DNA from: JACPFJ01 sp041738275
Lineage (GTDB): Bacteria > Desulfobacterota > Desulfuromonadia > Geobacterales > Pseudopelobacteraceae
DNA length: 19,863 nucleotides
Direction of reading: 5' to 3'
Assembly: GCA_041738275.1 (NCBI GenBank)
Contig: JBGSQD010000043.1
Coordinates: 1 to 19,863, forward strand
Both the position numbers and the translations under genes were made by a program. The notes below the pieces were generated by a model. That model made no database searches. It saw only the letters and a list, made by a program, of their open reading frames with translations, and was not told the DNA's origin. This document shows positions 15,092 through 19,863 of this stretch, one piece after another. Positions within the stretch are counted from its first letter, which is position 1; each line of letters opens with the position of its first letter.

Positions 15092-16524
15092 GGCTGCACC
15101 CCCAGCATGGCGGCGCCGTCAATGAGCAGTGTGACCAGAAATTCCGGCGGCCATACCCCGAGCACCAGGATGATCATCATCATGAAGAGCGGCGGACCCA
15201 CAGTCAACAGGCGGTCTTCATAGTCGCTCGGTGCAATATCGGTCGGCGGGGCGCCCATGACCATGGGCAACACCGTTAGGGCCATGCCGATAAAGACCAC
15301 CACCAGGAAGAACAGAAATAGTCCCCCAACCCAATAATGGCCATCAATAAAGGCGCTGCTGACAATGGTGTACTCGCTGATGAACGGCGAGAAAGGCGGT
15401 GATCCGGTGATGGCGATAAAGCCGGCCAGAAACAGACCTCCCGACCATGGCAGGCGCGTCAGGGCCCCCTTGACCACGTCGGTCGTCTTGTTTGAATATG
15501 ACCGGTGAATATTACCTGATGACAGGAACAGCACCCCTTTGGTCAGACCGTTATTCAACAGGTGAAAGAGCGCGCCGTACAGCGCACCCTTGCCGAGTCC
15601 AAGGCCGATGGCGAGAATACCCACATGCTCGACGCTTGAATAGGCGAGCATCCTTTTGAAGTCCGCCTGGCGGGCCATGAAAACGGCGGCAAAGGCCATG
15701 GAGACCAGTCCCATGCCGAGCAGGGCCTGCTTGAAAAACAGGATCTCGGTGCCGGATGCCAGGCAGATCTGGTAGACCCTCAGGATCGCCAGAAAGGCGC
15801 AGTTGACCAGGCCACCGGCAAGAAGAGCGCCCACCAGTCCCGGCGCTTCGCCATAGGCATCAGGTTTCCATGCATGCAGCGGCGCAAGCCCCATCTTCGT
15901 ACCGTAGCCGACCAGGAGGAATATCGTCGCCGCATGCAGCCATGCCGGATTCAGATCGCGGGCCGAGGACATGAGAGGCGCCAGCAGCAGGGTTGCATCA
16001 TGATGTGCGACATAGGTTGAATAGGCCAGAAACAGCAACCCGAGCAGGGCCAGGCCGATCCCCACGGAACAGAGAAGGAGGTACTTCCAGGTTGCTTCTA
16101 TGGAACGGGCGTTGTGATTAAAGTAGATGAGCGGCGCCATGGAGACGGTGGTTGTCTCCAGAGCGACCCAGAGGAGTCCCAGGTGTTGGGTTATGGTCAC
16201 GGTTCCCATGGCCGACAGGCAGACGAGCAGTCCCATGCAGAGGACCCGGTTGGAACGCTCCTGACGGTAGGAAAGATAACCGACCGCATAGAACGCGCAG
16301 ACGGCAAACAGCAGGCTGATGCACAGCAGAACGATCTTCCCCAGCGGATCGAGCCATATCCATCCTCCAGGGGAGGGGGGGGGCGCATTTCCCAGCAATA
16401 GTGCCGTCAGGATGATATGGACCGTGGCGACTACGGGCAGGACAAGGGGGCGCAACCGGTTGTCCGGTATGATCCAGGCGCATAACGCCCCTATCAGGGG
16501 CAGCAGAACAAGGGCATTCAACAT
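15088..16524 (-). CDS. ehrD: Ehr complex HyfF-like proton-translocating membrane subunit
   Basis: This 478-residue polytopic membrane protein of the NuoL/M/N-MrpD antiporter-like family is a probable ion channel of the complex. About 14 hydrophobic segments are visible. Family signatures include E123 in ALETTTV, K210 in GTKMGLAPLHAWKPDAYGE (208-226), KRMLAYSSVEHVGI (290-303), K329 in NNGLTKGVLF, and GSPPFSPFISE (374-384). Charged residues of this kind line the proton path in complex I. I start at the ATG at 16524, which follows AAGGAGGAG by 7 nt; the longer reading from 16614 would run through the end of the HyfE-like gene and lacks homology. It begins 4 nt after the HyfE-like gene stops. A run of nine C (minus strand, 16375-16383) encodes part of an A-P-P-P segment near residue 48. 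The symbol follows ehr naming from memory. Confidence 0.92.
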   Translation of the reverse strand: MLNALVLLPLIGALCAWIIPDNRLRPLVLPVVATVHIILTALLLGNAPPPSPGGWIWLDPLGKIVLLCISLLFAVCAFYAVGYLSYRQERSNRVLCMGLLVCLSAMGTVTITQHLGLLWVALETTTVSMAPLIYFNHNARSIEATWKYLLLCSVGIGLALLGLLFLAYSTYVAHHDATLLLAPLMSSARDLNPAWLHAATIFLLVGYGTKMGLAPLHAWKPDAYGEAPGLVGALLAGGLVNCAFLAILRVYQICLASGTEILFFKQALLGMGLVSMAFAAVFMARQADFKRMLAYSSVEHVGILAIGLGLGKGALYGALFHLLNNGLTKGVLFLSSGNIHRSYSNKTTDVVKGALTRLPWSGGLFLAGFIAITGSPPFSPFISEYTIVSSAFIDGHYWVGGLFLFFLVVVFIGMALTVLPMVMGAPPTDIAPSDYEDRLLTVGPPLFMMMIILVLGVWPPEFLVTLLIDGAAMLGVQP

Positions 16525-16528
16525 GCAG

Positions 16529-17170
16529 CTACTCCTCCTTGAGGGCTCGCAGGCGGGATGTATCAATGGACGAAAATTCCCGGCTGATATGGTTGATGAC
16601 GATTCCCATGACAAATATCCCCACCAGAAGGTCGAGCAGTGCGCCGGCCTCTACCATGACCGGCATTGCCTCGGTCAACAACAGGCCGAACACGAAAATC
16701 CCGTTTTCCATGACCAGATATCCGATGACCTGGGAAATTGCCTTGCGTCGGGTCGTCAGGATCAAAAAACCGGTAAGCAATGTGGCGATGGATGCCGGTA
16801 CAAAGAGCAAATCCTGATGTTCCGGAGCAAGGGGCAGTTTTTCCGCAAAAACAAAGGAAAATGCCGTGAATACGGCGCCGAGGAGCAGGGTCGGCACATA
16901 GCCGATGAATGGTTCCACTTCACGCCTGATATGGGCCTTGCGTACGGCGTCACTGATCAGATACGGGATGATAACGCCCTTCGCCAGTATCATGACGACA
17001 GTGATGGCGGCTAGATGGCCCGAAAATGGATGAATCAATCCGGGCAGAATACCTATGATAACCCCCTGGACAGCTACGGCCCGTATGGAAAAGATCAGCC
17101 GGCTCGTCCCGAGCATGACCAGATTTATCAGCATTACCAGTACGAGCAATTGATCGGCAAAAGCATTCAT
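16529..17170 (-). CDS. ehrC: Ehr complex HyfE-like (NuoK-related) membrane subunit
   Basis: This 213-residue protein, about six to seven hydrophobic segments, matches the hydrogenase-4 component E family, whose second half resembles NuoK (IGYLVMENGIFVFGLLLTEAMPVMVEAGALLDLLVGIFVMGI, about 146-188). The acidic residues in that stretch (E152, E163, E171 and D176 approximately) are the kind used in lateral proton transfer in complex I. It should sit between the HyfC-like anchor and the HyfF-like pump module. GAGG stands 7 nt before the ATG. It starts 4 nt after the HyfC-like gene ends. Length is normal for HyfE. The symbol follows ehr naming from memory. Confidence 0.92.
   Translation of the reverse strand: MNAFADQLLVLVMLINLVMLGTSRLIFSIRAVAVQGVIIGILPGLIHPFSGHLAAITVVMILAKGVIIPYLISDAVRKAHIRREVEPFIGYVPTLLLGAVFTAFSFVFAEKLPLAPEHQDLLFVPASIATLLTGFLILTTRRKAISQVIGYLVMENGIFVFGLLLTEAMPVMVEAGALLDLLVGIFVMGIVINHISREFSSIDTSRLRALKEE
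16532..16540 (-). promoter_or_regulatory. Ribosome binding site fixing the start of the HyfF-like gene
   Basis: AAGGAGGAG on the minus strand ends 7 nt before the ATG at 16524. It lies inside the last codons of the HyfE-like gene, so the two reading frames are probably coupled. Confidence 0.75.
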
Positions 17171-17174
17171 GTGG

Positions 17175-18083
17175 TTACCTCAATACCAGCATCATGGCAA
17201 ACGCAGCCAGGATGGTGGCCCCGACCAGGAGCTGCGGGATACGAACCAGCTTCAATCTGGCCATTACCGACTCGACAATACCGATGATGATCGCCAGGGC
17301 AAGCATGGCAATAATGAAGATTGCCCAGTCCACCAGGGCGTTTCCTGTGGCAATGGGGAGTGCGACATTGACAAAGACCGCCCCCAGGATAAAGAGCTTG
17401 AGTGCCGCACCATAGAGGATGATCCCGAATGCCGGCCCACTGTGATCCAGCACCATGACTTCATGGATCATGGTCAATTCCAGGTGAGTATTGGGGTCGT
17501 CAAAGGGGATGCGGCAGTTTTCCGCCAACAGGGTGATGAAGAGCGCCCCTACCAGTAGCAGCATGCTGGCTCCGGAAGCAAACCAGATCGAGGGAGTCGG
17601 ATGGGTCAGGATGTTCGAAAGGGTCAGCGACTTGCTCATCCGGGCAAGGGTAATCAGGGCAAAAAAGAGCGTCGGCTCGGCAAGACAGGAAAAAGTCACC
17701 TCACGGGCCGCTCCCATGCCTTCAAAGCTTGAGCCGGTATCAAGGGCGGCGATGGTTGTAAAGAAGCGTGCCAACCCGAAAAGATAGGCAAACAGAATCA
17801 GATCACCGCTGAAGGATATGGGCGCTGCATGGCGGCCCAGCGGTATCAAAGTGGCGGCGATGAGCGTTGCCGAAAGCGTCACCACGGGACCGGCCCGAAA
17901 GACCCAGGTTGTGGTTTCGCTGAAGACCGACCCCTTGCGGAACAGTTTGATCAGATCATAATAGGGCTGGAAATATGGCGCCCCGACCCGTCCGGCAAAT
18001 GCCGCCTTGGTCTTGCCGATCACCCCCAACAGAAGGGGTGGGAAGAACAACGCCACTGCGCAATGGATGATGATATCAGTCAT
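17175..18083 (-). CDS. ehrB: Ehr complex HyfC-like (NuoH-related) membrane anchor subunit
   Basis: This 302-residue membrane protein, about eight segments, is of the NuoH/HyfC/EchB family and anchors the soluble arm. Hallmarks are QPYYDLIKLFRKG (39-51), GSSFEGMGAARE (117-128) and the acidic loop AENCRIPFDDPNTHLELTMIHE (187-208), all near the position where quinone or a hydrophobic acceptor meets the cytoplasmic arm in complex I. They are intact, so the coupling module looks functional even though the large subunit has no [NiFe] site. GAGG stands about 10 nt before the ATG. It follows the HyfB-like gene after 114 nt that contain a long hairpin. The symbol follows ehr naming from memory. Confidence 0.93.
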   Translation of the reverse strand: MTDIIIHCAVALFFPPLLLGVIGKTKAAFAGRVGAPYFQPYYDLIKLFRKGSVFSETTTWVFRAGPVVTLSATLIAATLIPLGRHAAPISFSGDLILFAYLFGLARFFTTIAALDTGSSFEGMGAAREVTFSCLAEPTLFFALITLARMSKSLTLSNILTHPTPSIWFASGASMLLLVGALFITLLAENCRIPFDDPNTHLELTMIHEVMVLDHSGPAFGIILYGAALKLFILGAVFVNVALPIATGNALVDWAIFIIAMLALAIIIGIVESVMARLKLVRIPQLLVGATILAAFAMMLVLR

Positions 18084-18117
18084 AAGGTGCCATCCTCACT
18101 GCAATTAGTCAGGTATT

Positions 18118-18194
18118 AAGGCTGAAGGCTGAAGACTGAAGGGAAAACAAGGCAAAATCGTTGATTAATGCTTCAGCCTTCTACCTTCAACCTT
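18118..18194 (-). repeat. 24-bp imperfect hairpin between HyfB-like and HyfC-like genes
   Basis: Arms 18118-18141 and 18171-18194 pair over 24 positions with a 29-nt loop. In minus-strand RNA there are 20 Watson-Crick pairs, three G-U pairs and one A-A mismatch; in plus-strand RNA the same four positions are all mismatches. The left arm is itself a tandem 7-mer (GGCTGAA, GGCTGAA, GACTGAA). Its right arm ends 4 nt from the stop codon of the HyfB-like gene. It is probably an RNA processing, stability or attenuation hairpin, or a dispersed intergenic repeat. Confidence 0.75.
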
Positions 18195-18197
18195 TCT

Positions 18198-19863
18198 TTA
18201 ATGCGTCCAGATCATCAGGACGAACAGGGTGACGAAAATATATAACACATAGATGTGAAGCTGGCCATGCTGCACTCTCCTGAGATAGGAAAATCCCAGG
18301 CCGACCATCTGAAAGACCGGTGTCAGAATCCGGTCAAGCACGGTTTCGGTAATTGTGTACTGAAAACGCGCTTCCGCCCGGGGAATAACCGCCTCAAGTG
18401 TCGGCCTCAGACGGTCTGGGGCAACGATTGCCCCTAACATGCTCACCACCATCTCACTAAAGGATGTGCCGGTATATTGCATTCTGGGTGTTGGTTCAAG
18501 ATAGCCGCATCCCCAGGTTGCCCCCTCTGTGCGGGGTAGCCTGCGCAGCCGCAGCAGGTACGCGGTGCCGATAGCCAGTACCAGGATGACGAGCAGGATA
18601 TTGGCAATCGTGAGCGGCACAAGAGGCACCTGGCTGGTAACCTGGGCAATGGCCGGAGCGGCCAGATCGCCATAAAACCCGACCGCCGGTGTAACCAGCC
18701 GCACCAGCAGCAAAGGAGCCATACCGGCAACCAGACAGCCCAGCCCCAGCAGAACCATCGGACCGGTCATCGCCCTGGTTGCTTCATGGCAGTGAGCAGC
18801 TGAGGATGATCGGGGAGCGCCCAGAAAGATGATCCCGTAGAGCTTGACGAAGGTAATGATCGCCAGTCCGCCGACCAATGCCAGTACCGGCGCCACCAGG
18901 GCCGCCAGCGGCAGCGGGGATACTATGCCATCGGTGATGGCGCCGACGTATAGAAACAGTTCACCTACGAAACCGTTGAGCGGAGGCAGCCCGCAGATGG
19001 CAAGGGAGCCGACCAGAAAGAGCGCGGACGTAACCGGCATACGCCGGGAAAGGCCACCCATCCGGTCGATCTCGCGGGTTCCGACATGGTGTATCAATAC
19101 CCCGCTCCCCATAAAGAGGAGCGATTTGAACAAGGCATGGTTGATGATGTGGATAAAAGCCCCGAAGAGGCCGCATACAACGAGGTAAGGCGCATGCAGT
19201 TGCACACCGACAAGTGCCAGCCCGATGCCGATGAATATGATGCCGATATTTTCGATGCTGCTGCAGGCCAGCAGGCGTTTCAGGTCGCGTTGCCCGGCTG
19301 CCAGGGCAATGCCGTTTATCGCCGACCAGACGCCAAGCAGGAGAAGAAGCCAGCCCACCCAGGCCGGCAACCCGTCAAAAAAAGACAACGTCCGCAGAAT
19401 GCCATACACACCCATCTTCAGCATTACACCGGACATCATGGCTGAAACATGGCTGGGGGCGTTGGCATGGGCGCCTGGCAGCCAGAAGTGCAAGGGCATG
19501 AGACCAGCCTTGCCCCCAAAACCGATCAGGGCGGTTATGATAACTATTAATGTAACCGGTACTGCCTGGGAAAGTGTATGTGATGGTGGGAACGCGAAGG
19601 TGCCGATTGTTTCGCGCAACAGCGAAAACATGACAAACAGCGCCATGGTTCCGGTGTGGGTGGCAATGAGGTAGACGGTACCGCTCCGCTGCACCTCGGA
19701 ACTGCGTTGTTCCGTTGTTGACAGGAAGAATCCGGACAGTGCCATGACCTCCCATGCCATGAGAAACAGAACCCCGTGGCGGGCCATGACCACAATGACC
19801 ATTGCTGCGGCGAAAAGCCCGAGAAACAGCGTAAGCTTTCCTGCATTGGCCTGCTCCCTGGCC
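18198..19863 (-). CDS. ehrA: Ehr complex HyfB-like proton-translocating membrane subunit (N-terminus beyond window)
   Basis: The frame remains open through the right edge; upstream of the first ATG at 19802 the codons read A-R-E-Q-A-N-A-G-K-L-T-L-F-L-G-L-F-A-A-A, a membrane segment typical of this family. About 555 residues are visible and roughly 100 are missing compared with usual HyfB length. It is a NuoL/N-type antiporter-like subunit. Signatures: Glu in FLMAWEVMALSGFF, Lys in GFGGKAGLMPLHFWLPGAHANAPSHVS, Lys in VMLKMGVYG, KRLLACSSIENIGII, Lys in NHALFKSLLFMGSG, and GLPPLNGFVGE. A long C-terminal extension ends in a hydrophobic segment. It is the first gene of the operon in view; promoter and start lie outside. 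The symbol follows ehr naming from memory. Confidence 0.92.
   Translation of the reverse strand, partial: AREQANAGKLTLFLGLFAAAMVIVVMARHGVLFLMAWEVMALSGFFLSTTEQRSSEVQRSGTVYLIATHTGTMALFVMFSLLRETIGTFAFPPSHTLSQAVPVTLIVIITALIGFGGKAGLMPLHFWLPGAHANAPSHVSAMMSGVMLKMGVYGILRTLSFFDGLPAWVGWLLLLLGVWSAINGIALAAGQRDLKRLLACSSIENIGIIFIGIGLALVGVQLHAPYLVVCGLFGAFIHIINHALFKSLLFMGSGVLIHHVGTREIDRMGGLSRRMPVTSALFLVGSLAICGLPPLNGFVGELFLYVGAITDGIVSPLPLAALVAPVLALVGGLAIITFVKLYGIIFLGAPRSSSAAHCHEATRAMTGPMVLLGLGCLVAGMAPLLLVRLVTPAVGFYGDLAAPAIAQVTSQVPLVPLTIANILLVILVLAIGTAYLLRLRRLPRTEGATWGCGYLEPTPRMQYTGTSFSEMVVSMLGAIVAPDRLRPTLEAVIPRAEARFQYTITETVLDRILTPVFQMVGLGFSYLRRVQHGQLHIYVLYIFVTLFVLMIWTH

Noticed and set aside
18118..18141. Tandem 7-mer considered as a CRISPR or satellite array
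   Set aside because: Only three short units with no spacers; it is better explained as one arm of a hairpin.

Overview
The window looks like a chromosomal segment of a Geobacter-type dissimilatory metal reducer (Desulfuromonadota, Geobacterales). Three things point there: a c-type cytochrome mixing CXXCH and CX4CH heme motifs, a dense set of signalling genes, and an operon for an Ehr complex (energy-converting-hydrogenase-related) that lacks the [NiFe] ligands. The assignment is inferred from gene content; no alignment was run.

Layout. Positions 1-1008 (minus) hold the N-terminal 336 residues of an exported multiheme cytochrome that runs off the left edge. Positions 1212-6937 (minus) hold, in transcription order, a stand-alone receiver protein, a 1112-residue CBS x4 / PAS x3 / GGDEF-EAL c-di-GMP enzyme, and a methyl-accepting chemotaxis protein with an sCache sensor. 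Positions 7307-11465 (minus) form a tight three-gene unit: a lipoprotein of the ABC_sub_bind family, a dCache-HAMP-PAS-PAS histidine kinase and a receiver/winged-helix response regulator. No permease or ATPase gene is present, so a sensory role for the binding protein is the simplest reading.

At 11701-12624 (plus) lies rpoH (sigma-32). It has a good sigma-70-type promoter and, immediately downstream, a CIRCE operator (8 of 9 bases matched in the left arm, perfect right arm, 9-nt spacer). This implies HrcA repression of the heat-shock sigma factor.

Positions 12652-19863 (minus) carry the Ehr operon, in transcription order HyfB-like (N-terminus beyond the right edge), HyfC-like, HyfE-like, HyfF-like, a fused NuoC/NuoD-like large subunit, and a small subunit fused to a ferredoxin-like region. 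It converges on rpoH at a small shared hairpin. In the large subunit both [NiFe] cysteine pairs are displaced or lost, so the complex should couple electron transfer to ion translocation without hydrogenase chemistry. Its physiological donor and acceptor cannot be read from the sequence.

Non-coding points worth attention are a structured 172-nt gap in front of the small-subunit gene (stacked hairpins, a possible loop-to-upstream pairing and five GTTAC/GTAAC motifs) and a 24-bp imperfect hairpin between the HyfB- and HyfC-like genes, whose mismatches are mostly G-U pairs only in the operon-sense RNA. No tRNA, rRNA, CRISPR array, insertion sequence or integrase was seen.
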